Below are positions 24,920 to 34,337 of a stretch of 64,000 bases of DNA, one piece after another. Both the position numbers and the translations under genes were made by a program. This stretch comes from Aradus depressus (lineage: Eukaryota; Arthropoda; Insecta; Hemiptera; Aradidae): the NCBI GenBank assembly GCA_963662175.1, contig OY759215.1, forward strand, positions 49,369,213 to 49,433,212. Reading direction: 5' to 3'. The notes below the pieces were generated by a model. That model ran no database searches, was not told the DNA's origin, and saw only the letters and a list, made by a program, of their open reading frames with translations. Each line of letters starts with the position of its first letter. The stretch's first letter is position 1.

Positions 24920-26024
24920 CCTTTACCTCGGATGTCGAGCTTCCTGTGCAGGTTTAAGCTTTTAGGTGTTGGGAACAACAAGGAATGGTTACTCTTGAAG
25001 GTTACTACTACGGAAGTTCAGACATTGTGGCATTCATCTATTCAAGCCGCTAGCGGTGGCTCGGCTATGGAGAAGTAGGGGCCATGGAAGGGAAGAAGAA
25101 GAGGATGTAGTGTGGGGAAGATGGAAAGACAGAGAGGACTGGATTTAGTTATCACGATGATCTAACCTTGGGGTTAGGTTCAACGTTCGGTAATAACTAA
25201 TTAACCTTAGATGGCATAGCACAGCCCCATAGTTCTATTCCGTATGGCCTTATAGGTCTGAAGATAGTCTTGTAAATAGTTCATTCACGGATAGTATGGA
25301 TTTTATATTAAACTAATTTTTACCAGATAGCTCAGTCATAGTTATGTACTAAATAATGCCAGGGATATTGGCTCGAAAAGTCCGTGAATTTCAAATTTTG
25401 ATTCCCCTCGAGGCTCCAGTTTGAAACTTCTAACTCAGCCTATGTTGCAGATGTGGATTGACCGACATTAATATCGTTAGGTAACTATTTGCCAACAAAG
25501 AGAAATGTTGACACTTCAGGTACTGCACACAGTCATTCAGTTCCCAAAGGTGCAAAGTGGAATTGAGACTCACAAAGTTATTAACATTTGGTTAGTTGAA
25601 AGGCAATCGACAGAGATTAATTTGAAAAGTTAACTCTCCCTTTGTGAAATCTACGTTCGTCCACTATTCACTTCAATTACCATTTTGTCGTGGGAGGTAT
25701 TCATAAAAACTTCAACATCTATATTTCTACTTTATTCACAATTTGGAATGTAGTCACCGAGTTGGAGCCAAACATTTCCCCACAAAAAAAAATAAATAAT
25801 AGATTTTGTACAAAGGATTACGACGAAGCAATTGAACATACGTAAACATAGTCATTCTCTTCAGAACGAACCTTTCTACAAAATAATTATCAGAGTTCAT
25901 TTATTTCCACTTTTTTTCTGCGATTTTTTGACATGTAACCAAATAGTCAATTTTTCAACAATATTGATGACTTTCCACACTACTAAAATCAATTCTGTAC
26001 CGAATGCATTTTTCATAATTCAAA
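24920..26024. other. Intergenic DNA, nothing recognised
   Basis: I see no gene, RNA or repeat family that I can define here; short frames lack motifs. Confidence 0.4.
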
Positions 26025-26240
26025 AAGTTGTCGGTACATCACCGGCAATGTACTTTCCCGGGATGAATTAATCAATTAACTTTTCGCTCCCCCTCCAAAA
26101 TTAGTCCACCATTTGCGCTAATATTCAACAGTTCACTTACACAGGGGCTTGGAAATCCTCATACTAAATCATGTGTTGATAAATTCATTAAATTGGCAAT
26201 TATTAGGGTTTTTGAATTGAGCCCCATCCCCTTAACCCCC
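26025..26240 (-). repeat. Family R, distal half
   Basis: GTCGGTACATCACCGGCAATG (end palindrome, damaged), TACTTTCCCGGGATGAATTA, TAACTTTTCGCTCCCCCTCC, then GGCAATTATTAGGGTTTTTG and CCCCATCCCC. Order and orientation match the copy at 48075. Confidence 0.72.
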
Positions 26241-26704
26241 CTCTGAGCCCCCCATATATGTGTATTCATAACCCCATAAGGACGAAACCTATAAATCGAA
26301 AATACTCCTTATTAAATTTCTAATCGCTAGTTCTCAAATTTGAGATAATATTAATACGACCGATGTATAGCACTCCACAGATGTAAAATAAATTTCTGTA
26401 GGAAATATTTTGAAGGAGTGTTTTAACAGTAACACATAGCACCGCATTTTAATATATGTTTTCATTATTGGTATTACTAATTTGAGAGGTAGGAGAGGGG
26501 AGACCTGTACAAAATTGGTTGGTATACGAAAGTCCTGTTATGACCACATCACATAATTTCATTTTTTTAAATCTCAACCACTATTCTCTCACTTTTCTTA
26601 TGATAATGCTTCATAACGTTTGAAAAGAGTAGAGAATGTCATGTGAACATTCCAAGGTAGTGTTCACATGACCTTTGAACGTGAACACTGGCTGACTTCT
26701 TTTC
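26241..26704. other. Spacer with a fragment shared with 41.6 and 57.2 kb
   Basis: At about 26478-26560, GAGAGGGGAGACCTGTACAA, TTGGTTGGTATACGAAAGTC and CACATCACATAATTTC belong to the foldback family described at 57040. No gene. Confidence 0.45.
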
Positions 26705-27050
26705 AGTGGTCGATCTACCATGAGATTTATGAAGATTTTAGTATTTTTTTAAAATACTTATATCGATATTAATGTCATAATTTATTTACTTATACATTTA
26801 TAACTGGAATGAATTTTTTTTTGTCAACTGTACCATCAAAATAATTCTCCAAATTCTTCGTAATCAATGATTGTATAAATAAATCAATTACTTTAATCTC
26901 GTTATAAAAAAAAAATAAAAAAAAAAATTGGAAGGAGCGCAGTAAGGGGTAAAATTCAATACATCCAACGTTTTTCATCAACAAATTTCTGTAGGGGGCC
27001 CCTTTCAAAAGAAAAGCCCCAAAGCCCCCAAAAGTGTAGAACGGCCACTG
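26705..27050. mobile_element. hAT-like MITE (346 bp), no clear target duplication
   Basis: The left end CAGTGGTCGATCTAC and inverted right end CAGTGGCCGTTCTAC match over 13 of 15 bases and have the hAT CAGNG start. The 8-base flanks (CTTCTTTT and ATTGCTAG) do not match, so the copy is old, rearranged or differently bounded. Interior is AT-rich with a GGGGCCCC-type block near the right end and no transposase. Confidence 0.5.
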
Positions 27051-27394
27051 ATTGCTAGGTACTACTTGAAACCATTTGGAAAATGTAATACATTATATTC
27101 ATACACTTTCTTAGAAATATGATGTATGTTTAAAGAAACTTATAGTTGTTAAGTTAACTGACAATTAGGTAGATAGCATTATGATTAAGTAATAAGACAG
27201 CCAGCCCACTCTAAACAGAACTCTGCCAATTAAATCAACTAAAATTATGTGTTTTCAGCTTTTCTATGTTCATGATGATGTATTTAGATTTGAAAGTTAA
27301 TTGAACATTGATAATTACATAATTGTTTTTTAATTTACTAATTGAATACTCTGGCCTTCGAAAATGTATGGCATGAGTCAAAAAGAAAACAAAC
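27051..27394. other. AT-rich spacer
   Basis: Nothing recognised. Confidence 0.4.
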
Positions 27395-27690
27395 AAAAAT
27401 TCGATGCGGAGTTTTCAACGGAATTTCATGTTTTCCGACTTTGTGATACCAAAAATGAAAAAAAAAAAATGTCTCTGTGTAACACGATAACTCCTGATAG
27501 AATGAATGTATCAACATGAAATTTCTTGTGTGTATCTAAGACCGTCTAAGAATAACACTTACTGATGTTCAGCCAAATCGACTAAAAATAAGGAAGGAAT
27601 TAGGGAGGAGGCCAAACAAAAACACAAAAACTTGAATAACTGCAGGTTATAATGAATGTAGGACCGTCAATTCCATTGAACACCCGATAT
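27395..27690 (+). repeat. Family R, proximal half
   Basis: GATGCGGAGTTTTCAACGG, ATTTCATGTTTTCCGAC, CCAAAAATGAAAAAAAAAA, GATAACTCCTGATAGAATGA, GTATCAACATGAAATTTC and the AATCGACTAAAAATAAGGA box follow in order. It ends in a second ATAATGAATGTA module. Confidence 0.72.
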
Positions 27691-28224
27691 CGTATTTTCT
27701 CAGGATTACAATTTTTCTTATACATAGGTATAAGAAAGTAAAGTAGGTATATAATTCATCTTACAAGTCATATTTCAGTTTGTCGATAAAACCATGGAGA
27801 AGATATATATATATATATATGTATGTATAATAGACACATTTGAATCTCCCACACCCAAGATAATTACCGATATGTTTGTGATTATGTTCCGAGATTGTTA
27901 ATTACAGAAATTGCTACCAAACCAATATTCATCTATTTAACTCAAATAGCGACTGAGGGAACAAGTGCGGCATCAAGTGTGCCACTCTATGTAGAATTGC
28001 CATATAAAACATCTTTTTAATAATAAAAGAAACAAAACTAAGCTGAGGGGAAGAAATGGTTTTGTGTATATTCAAAGGTTTTTAGGGCCCATAAAAGGCT
28101 TCCCTTATTACCAGGACCCCCTTTATAATAGACATTTAAACTGACTTTAATCTTCGTTGGATTTTTCTTTTAGAACTCATAACCCTGGTCGATAAAATCC
28201 TCTTTAATCCTAGTTTTACTTCCT
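27691..28224. other. AT-rich spacer
   Basis: A (TA)n of ~20 bases lies at 27804-27822. Nothing else is recognised. Confidence 0.4.
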
Positions 28225-28506
28225 CCCTTACACGGAGTATAAGGGAAGTTATCTGGCAGAAATTTGATTTTGAGTATTTACCGGAGTTTCACGTTTTCCT
28301 AACAATCCAAAAATGACTATGTGTGTCTGGGTTCACGATAACAGTCGAAGGAATGAATGTACCGACACGAAATTTCATATATTCATGTATCATAAATCTC
28401 AGAAAGACAATAACTGTTGGATTTTCGTACGAATCGGCTTTCAGCCGAATTAGTAGCTTAACACAATAACTCTAAAACTGCCGAATGAAATGATTGTTTA
28501 ATATGT
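28225..28506 (+). repeat. Family R copy directly left of a hAT insertion
   Basis: TAAGGGAAGTTATCTGGCAG, AGTTTCACGTTTTCC, GAATGAATGTACCGACACG and AAATTTCATATATTC are recognisable, followed by AACTGCCGAATGAAATGA. The hAT element at 28515 lies immediately beyond. Confidence 0.65.
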
Positions 28507-28514
28507 ATTGTACT

Positions 28515-29219
28515 CATGGGCGTAGCCAGGGGGGGGCAGGGGGGGGGGGGGGGCACGTGCCCTGGCCAGACAAATAAAAATATAAAAATTAAATAAACTA
28601 AAAAAATAGTTTTTTATAAAAAATTCATTGCTTGCAAGTTACTATAGGATCATCAAATTTCCCGTTCTTCTGACTCCTAAATCAGCAATCAGCTGTTGTA
28701 AGTGCAGGCCGCAGGCCATGAGCTGTAACTGTTCACTGTGTTTGTGTTCACGTGACAGTTTGCTTTGAGGTTTTGACGAAGTTTTCGTCTAACAGTTCCG
28801 TTCCGTTTTGCCTGTTTTCCATATTTGCATAAAATTATTAAAATTAGCATGGATATTAGGAAGTTTTTTAGTAAGTATCTTGAATTATTTTATAATTGAA
28901 TTGAAGAGCCTAGAGATTCAGACAGATAACCTAATAGTCCAAGCTCCCATGGCACAAAAAGAAGGTACCCCATCAAACATCTCAAATTTTAAAGGTGAAA
29001 ATGCTTGGAAAACATGTAAAAAAACATTTTACCCCCGCCAGACTAGAAAAAAAGTATTAATTGATAAATGTGATGTGATTGTATATGATTGTTAAATGAA
29101 TTTTTGAAATTAGCTAAAAAAATGAATTTACTTTTAAACCCCCCCCTCCCCCCCCCCCCCTGTAACCTAACTTTGCCCCCCCCCCCCCCCCCCTGCTCAA
29201 AATACTGGCTACGCCCCTG
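28515..29219 (+). mobile_element. Non-autonomous hAT element (705 bp) with G/C tracts
   Basis: Termini CATGGGCGTAGCCAG and, inverted, CAGGGGCGTAGCCAG are flanked by a perfect 8-bp target duplication ATTGTACT (28507-28514 and 29220-29227), the hAT signature. Next to each end lie long homopolymer tracts: G runs at 28530-28552 and C runs at 29139-29193, in inverted arrangement. At 28850 the plus strand reads MDIRKFF before a GTAAGT splice donor; this start is common in ZMYM/hAT-type transposases, so the copy may keep the first coding exon and little else. Downstream frames are broken. Confidence 0.85.
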
Positions 29220-29494
29220 ATTGTACTAGTAGCATATTTTTGTTTTTCAATTTTGGAATTAGGGAATCGAAAAAAATGTTAAACTCTGGTGAAAACTAAA
29301 CAAGAATTTCACTAAGTACATAACTTGCCCTATATTTTGTATATCTGGGGAAGAAAAACGGAAGAACATCCATGCAGAAGGAAATTAAATGAAGTTAGGA
29401 AGGTTGCCTTCTCAGACAATTGAAGGAGTAATTTGATTTGAATCTTCCTGAGATGCCATCTGTGACACCTTTCAGGCATATTATACTTCCTCAG

Positions 29495-29765
29495 CTGTTC
29501 GAATTACAGGGGAAGTTATGTAAAAATTCCCACTGATGATATAATAAATATAATGAAAACACGAATTACATTTGTCTCAAGAACCCTATAAGAATCTGAT
29601 TTTCAGTCAAATCCGCCAAAGGATTAGGAGAGGAGGCTTATCACATCTATAATAACGACTGATTTAACGAATGTATCGGCACGATATTTTGCATGATCAT
29701 AGGAAAGTCCCTCAGTAAAGCTCCTATTGATTTTCCACCAAATTGGTAATTCGGTTTCAGAAGGA
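29495..29765 (+). repeat. Family R, proximal to middle part
   Basis: TACAGGGGAAGTTATGTAAA, ACGAATTACATTTGTC, GATTTTCAGTCAAATCCGCC, AGGATTAGGAGAGGAGGCTT and GATTTAACGAATGTATCGGC follow in family order. Confidence 0.65.
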
Positions 29766-29929
29766 GAGAAAATTGAGTTCATTAATTCGCGCTGGATTTT
29801 TTATTCCTTGCAGGGGTTGTTTTTATACCCTTGTTATCGAAAGCCTGAAAGCCCCGCGCTCTTAAATGAAGCGCAGGATCCTTTCGGAGCTTTGTGTCCT
29901 CCACTCATGAGTACTTCTCATCGATGATT

Positions 29930-30340
29930 CTCCATCGCAATAACCTTCACATTCGCCCAGGATGTGTAACGTAGTTTCCTTCGTCACTTGACATCTTCCA
30001 CAGAAAGGATTCGGAACAAGATCCATTTTAAAGATCTTTACTGAGTATCCTGTTACCTGAGTACCAGATCACTTTTCTCAATCTCCTCCAGATTTGTTCA
30101 AGAAGAGTTATTCTTCTTCTGTTATCCGGTCCTCTAATCATCTCTTTCGACTTTCGACAACCCGGTTATTCGCACCAAGATTAGTTTCCTTTCCGCAATC
30201 TCATTCCTTCAGAATTGTCTTGCTATGCACCTTTGGAATCCCTATTGCAAGGTCGGGTCCAATAAGGTCATCTTTCGTTGCTGCTCTTGTCATCTTCATT
30301 TCTTTCCACTCCCATACGTCCTGAGACCCAGAGAAGTTAG
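29930..30340 (-). pseudogene. RNase H-bearing LINE, C-terminal remnant
   Basis: The minus strand at about 30005-29945 reads NPFCGRCQVTKETTLHILGE, with the Cys-x2-Cys...His pattern that ends many RNase H-containing non-LTR retrotransposon polyproteins (usual form CRKCGEEEETSEHILC). Further upstream on the same strand (30285-30225) is IGPDLAIGIPK, like the FIGPEPxxGI segment after the RNase H domain. The intervening sequence is frameshifted. Clade (R1, LOA or I group) cannot be decided from this piece. Confidence 0.62.
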
Positions 30341-30646
30341 ATTTCTTTTTCATGCGCTCTTTCATTAAGTTAATTTCGAATTATGTTAATGCAAGGCTTG
30401 GCTATTTGAATTTTTTTTTGTTATTTATTTTTTTATTTATTCTATAATCTGTTCAAAAAGAATAAGCAGACGTTTTGACATGAGAATAAATGATGAAATA
30501 ATAAGTAATACAAAATATTTAAAACTAATAATAAGAAGTGTTTACAGTAAAGAAAGGAGTATGTACAGAATAATAGTAAATATATACAAAGAACAATATA
30601 TACAAAAAAAGTACCTATATAAAAGTTAATAATAATCAGTAAGAAA
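30341..30646. other. AT-rich spacer
   Basis: Poly-T (30408-30435) and A-rich low complexity; no gene. Confidence 0.45.
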
Positions 30647-30657
30647 TAGTAAATAAT

Positions 30658-31003
30658 AGGTTAGGTTAGGTTTTATGACTCATGCCCGGGCTTTAACTAC
30701 GAGGTCATATCGCCTACTACCAGAGCGCTCTTTCGTCACTCTGGTGGACATGAGCCCGACTCTACTGTGACAGTCCTAAATTTTGCTTACCCTAAATTTT
30801 TATTCATCTAGGGCAGGGGTCTTTAACGAGTACCTGACAACGTACAGGCTCTGGACCATCGCTTAACGTACCATCCGAAGGACGGCGTGCTTAAATATAT
30901 ATTACCTCCTGGATAAAATAAACTAAGAGCCCCGGTCGGGTTTCGAACCCACGTTCTCGAGCTCAGAAGACAAACACGCATACCACTGAGCTACCGGCGC
31001 CCT
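30658..31003 (-). mobile_element. SINE family 1, near full length
   Basis: Reading the minus strand from 31003: GGGCGCCGGTAGCTCAGTGG (box A), GTATGCGTGTTTG, GGGTTCGAAACCCG (box B), TTTATTTTATCCAGGAGG, CCGTCCTTCGGATGGTACG, GTACTCGTTAAAGACC, AGTAGAGTCGGGCTCATG, the hairpin CCAGAG/CTCTGG, GCCCGGGCATGAGTCATAA and a tail AACCTAACCTAACC. Length ~345. Flanked by TAGTAAATAATA at 30647-30658 and 31006-31017. This and the next copy define the family: tRNA-like head, unrelated body, short CCTAA tail. Confidence 0.92.
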
Positions 31004-31017
31004 AGTAGTAAATAATA

Positions 31018-31357
31018 GGGTTAGGTTTTATGACTCATGCCCGGGCTTTAACTACGAGGTCATATCGCCTACTACCAGAGCGCTCTTTCGTCACTCTGGT
31101 GGACATGAGCCCGACTCTACTGTGGGAGTCCTAAATTTTGCCTACCCTAAATTTTTATTCATCTAGAGTAGGGGTCTTTAACGAGTACCTGACATCGTAC
31201 AGGCTCGGGACCATTGCTTAACGTCCCATCCGAAGGACGGCGTGCTTAAGTTTATTTTACCTCCCAGATAAAATAAACTAAGGGCCTCGGTCGGGCTACG
31301 AACCCACAACCTTGAGCTCAGAAGTCAAGCACGCATGCCACTGAGCTACCGGCGCCC
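31018..31357 (-). mobile_element. SINE family 1, second near full-length copy in tandem
   Basis: Same order as the copy at 30658, with the head at 31357 and the tail AACCTAACCC at 31018. The flank TAGTAAATAATA is present again at 31360-31371, so this 12-base string occurs three times, once on each side of each SINE. The two copies differ at scattered positions, so they are not a very recent duplicate. Confidence 0.92.
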
Positions 31358-31371
31358 TCTAGTAAATAATA

Positions 31372-31724
31372 AAATAACAAAGTAAATAATAAAAGTGATA
31401 AATTAGTAAAATAAAATAAATTAGACGAGGCCAGCTCCAGTGGGTAGGACCACTTGAGAGGCATGAGGAGAGAATCTGGTAATCACCAGCACTCCCTTAC
31501 TCTAGAGATTAAAAAAAAAAATTTGGGCTTGGGAAATACATTGACGACTTTTTTTTTTTGTTATTTATAGAATCTGTGGGTTGGAAGACATGAAATTCAG
31601 TTTGTTAATTCCGGCATTTATTCAGAGGTGTCTTCTTATGCTTTTTTACACTTACAAGTCACTTTTTCCGGTCACTATGAACCCGGAATTAACCAACAAT
31701 GTAACATCCCAGAGAGGTTTAAGA
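31372..31724. other. Spacer with poly-A/T tracts
   Basis: Nothing recognised apart from A-run 31509-31521 and T-run 31550-31560. From 31560 there are weak family R resemblances (GTTGGAAGACATGAAATTC). Confidence 0.4.
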
Positions 31725-31805
31725 ATCACATGAAATTCCGGTGAAAATTCAATTTCAAATTTTTGACCGATTACATAATATTCTCTATGCTGAGGAAGTA
31801 AAAAT
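31725..31805 (-). repeat. Family R, proximal end
   Basis: CACATGAAATTCCGGTGAAA, TTTTTGACCGATTACATAA and GCTGAGGAAGTAAAAA are the reverse of the first ~80 bases of family R. Confidence 0.65.
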
Positions 31806-32279
31806 TTAATAAACTGTAATAGCAATAACTCTGTTTATAAATACACAAATGTATCTACTTCAAGTATATATTTTTAAAAGTTAATGCCCGATAATGTTCA
31901 CTAAACCGGGAAGGAGGGACAAGATATTGGTTTAGAAGCAGGTAGTGTACCCTGTGAATACCCTGCGGGTAGGGCAAGTTGCCCTGAGGTAAGATTTGCC
32001 GATCAGAGGTGAGGAAGGTAAGAGTGTTTGCCGAGGGTAGAGGGACGGCAAACATACCAACAGGGAAACTCCATTAGATGGGAGCAACGTGGAGGACTCT
32101 TCACCGACAACATATCAACCGTACCATCTTCCACTACCCTGTTTTACATCATTACATCATTACAACAACCCTCCTGTTTTTTGCCAATACATGTTTATAA
32201 CATGTTGTCGAATACCTGCATCTATCCTAAATGCCACTACAATACTTTCAAACTTTACTAATTCTTTCACTAAAATCGT
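31806..32279. other. Spacer with opposing short frames
   Basis: Frames of 66-77 codons on both strands (31855-32055 minus; 32028-32261 plus) have no motif I recognise. I do not call a gene. Confidence 0.4.
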
Positions 32280-32475
32280 CCATAAAAAATCCAGGATACA
32301 CATATAAAATTTCGTGATGATACATTCATTCTATTGTGTTCACATACACACATGCACACCTAGACACACATTTGGAATCTGAAGGTCGGAAAGCAAGAAA
32401 TTCCGATGAAATTCCGCTTCGAAGTTTTGACCGATTACATAACTTCCCCTATACTTCCCATAGCTGGGGAAGTAA
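32280..32475 (-). repeat. Family R, proximal half with end hairpin
   Basis: The reverse order is clear: AAATTTCGTGATGATACATT, GTTCACATACACACATGC, GGAATCTGAAGGTCGG, AAGTTTTGACCGATTACATA, then ACTTCCCC...GGGGAAGT, which can pair across TATACTTCCCATAGCT. This terminal stem is present in most family R copies. Confidence 0.75.
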
Positions 32476-32589
32476 AAAAGTCAAATTTTGACAGTATAAT
32501 TCTGAAAAATAATTTAACAGAGAAGAAAAAATATCAAAGCTACAATACAAATTATATGTGATGTGGCCATAGCAACCCCATTTTTACAG

Positions 32590-32720
32590 TTAATATGAAG
32601 ATGGCTGATGTGAGAAGTGATTATTTCACAGGATGTCAAATATAAGATAGTCTGACCTCTCCCAGATTTTTATAGGTAGTAATAGCTTTCGAGGTTTCCC
32701 TCATCATCAGGCAGTCTGAT
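32590..32720. repeat. Repeat shared with 33280-33400, ending in a hammerhead-like motif
   Basis: GAAGATGGCTGATGTGAGAA, GTGATTATTTCACAG and a TAGTCT box recur at 33283-33350 as GAAGATGGCTGATGTAGTG and GTGATTATTTCACAG. On the minus strand 32710-32685 reads CTGATGA, GAGG-GAAA-CCTC stem, GAAAGC, the best match in this group to the hammerhead core order. Confidence 0.5.
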
Positions 32721-32821
32721 AAAAAATTAAAATTTTTTGAATCAAACTAAATAATATAATAAAAATAAATAATCTCAAAAAATAAATAATCATTTTTACA
32801 GATCTCTCTCCTTGCCCCCTC

Positions 32822-33107
32822 ATGTCTTCTGAGCTCAAGATTTTGGGTTCGAAACCCGACCAAGGCTCTTAGTTTATTTTATCTGGGAGGTAAAATAAAC
32901 TTAAGCACGCCGTCCTTCGGATGGGACGTTAAGCGATGGTCCCGAGCCTGTACGATGTCAGGTGCTCGTTATAGACACCTACTCTATGGTGAATAAAAAT
33001 TTAGGGTAGGCAAAATTTAGGATTCCCACAGTAGAGTCGGGCTCATGTCCACCAGAGTGACGAATAGTTAAAGCCCGGGCATGAGTCATAAAACCTAACC
33101 TAACCTA
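32822..33107 (+). mobile_element. SINE family 1, 5'-truncated with 13-bp target duplication
   Basis: It begins inside the tRNA-like head (CTTCTGAGCTCAAG), keeps box B (GGGTTCGAAACCCG) and the full body, and ends GCATGAGTCATAAAACCTAA plus CCTAACCTA. It is flanked by TCCTTGCCCCCTC at 32809-32821 and 33108-33120. The truncation and duplication fit target-primed reverse transcription. The hairpin near 33060 is shortened: AGTGACGAA runs into AGTTAAAGCC. Confidence 0.92.
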
Positions 33108-33144
33108 TCCTTGCCCCCTCTCAAAATTATTTCACACCGGCCAT

Positions 33145-33222
33145 ACTGGGTATATGAAAGTAATGTGTTGTTTCCTTTGTCTCTTTGTACAGCGTAATTT
33201 AGACAACTTTCATATACCCAGT
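33145..33222. repeat. 17-bp perfect inverted repeat
   Basis: ACTGGGTATATGAAAGT (33145-33161) is matched by its exact reverse complement at 33206-33222 with a 44-base loop. It could be the ends of a tiny MITE or a hairpin; flanks give no target duplication. Confidence 0.7.
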
Positions 33223-33400
33223 AATGAAATGAGTTTGAAAGAGGAGAGAGAGAGATATCTGTCCAGTGGTTAGTTTAATGTGAAGATGGCTGATGTAGTG
33301 TGAAGTGATTATTTCACAGACTGTATTATAAAAATATAGTCTAACCGGCTTTCGAGGTTGCCCTACATCAAGCGGAGTTATCCTGCAGTAACTGTACATT

Positions 33401-34087
33401 TTTGTTTAATGAGCGTTACAATATGTGTACTATGGAGTGTTCTATACGCATTTTCGGTTAATTGATTTCAAACTAAAAGTCAGTATTCAAACAGAATGGT
33501 CTACAATATGGTGGAAAATTCAGATTTTCCGAACTTTACAACAGGATGAACGATGTTCCATTTTCATTATATTCATGTTGAATTTTCATTATTAATTTCA
33601 TGCTCCACCGTCCTCGGCCATATCCTATTCAATAAAGTTATTGTTATGGAAATACAGTGGTTTATCTTTTTGTATAGATTTTCCTAATAGTCAGAGAGCT
33701 GAGGGTGAAATCGTTCAAGAATTAGTAGAAAAGTTTCATATTCCCAAAGCCACTGGAATGAAAAATGGCATTTAATTTTGTTAAGATTGTTTGTTATGAC
33801 ACTGTGGTAATTAAAAAGAGAAGGGTTTAAGTGTTAAGTGTTAAACTTAAATAAATGATAGTGATAATAAAGAAATTGTTATATGTAAAATTAATTAAAT
33901 AAAAATATAATTCAAATAATAATAAATAAATATTTAAAACCAAAAGAATAAATTAATAAACAATGAATTACCACATTTCCTGAAGAAATTTTATCTCTTT
34001 TCTTTGACTAAATTTTGATTTCTACAGTAGTTTTTCAAAAAGAGCCATAACAACAGAAGGACCCTAACAACTTTTCTACTACAAAAC
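33401..34087. other. AT-rich spacer
   Basis: Nothing recognised. 33840-33960 is almost pure A/T. Confidence 0.4.
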
Positions 34088-34101
34088 AACATCAAAAGTT
34101 C

Positions 34102-34323
34102 CGTCCTTCGGATGGGACGTTAAGCGATGGTCCCGAGCCTGTACGATGTCAGGTACTCGTTAAAGACCCCTTCCCTAAATGAATACAAATTTAGGATAGG
34201 CAAAATTTAGGACTCCCACAGTAGAGTCGGGCTCATGTCCACCAGAGTGACGAAAGAGCGCTCTGGTAGTAGGCGATATGACCTCGTTGTTGAAGCCCGG
34301 GCATGAGTCATAAAACCTAACCT
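34102..34323 (+). mobile_element. SINE family 1, 5'-truncated with 14-bp target duplication
   Basis: It starts at CGTCCTTCGGATGGGACG, so the whole tRNA-like head is missing, and ends GGGCATGAGTCATAAAACCT plus AACCT. The flanks AACATCAAAAGTTC (34088-34101) and again 34324-34337 are a perfect duplication. The copy also keeps the full AGAGTGACG...CTCTGG hairpin. Confidence 0.92.
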
Positions 34324-34337
34324 AACATCAAAAGTTC

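Noticed and set aside
26705..27050. Firm hAT call with TSD
   Set aside because: Termini match each other, but the flanking 8-mers do not, so I kept it only at moderate confidence.
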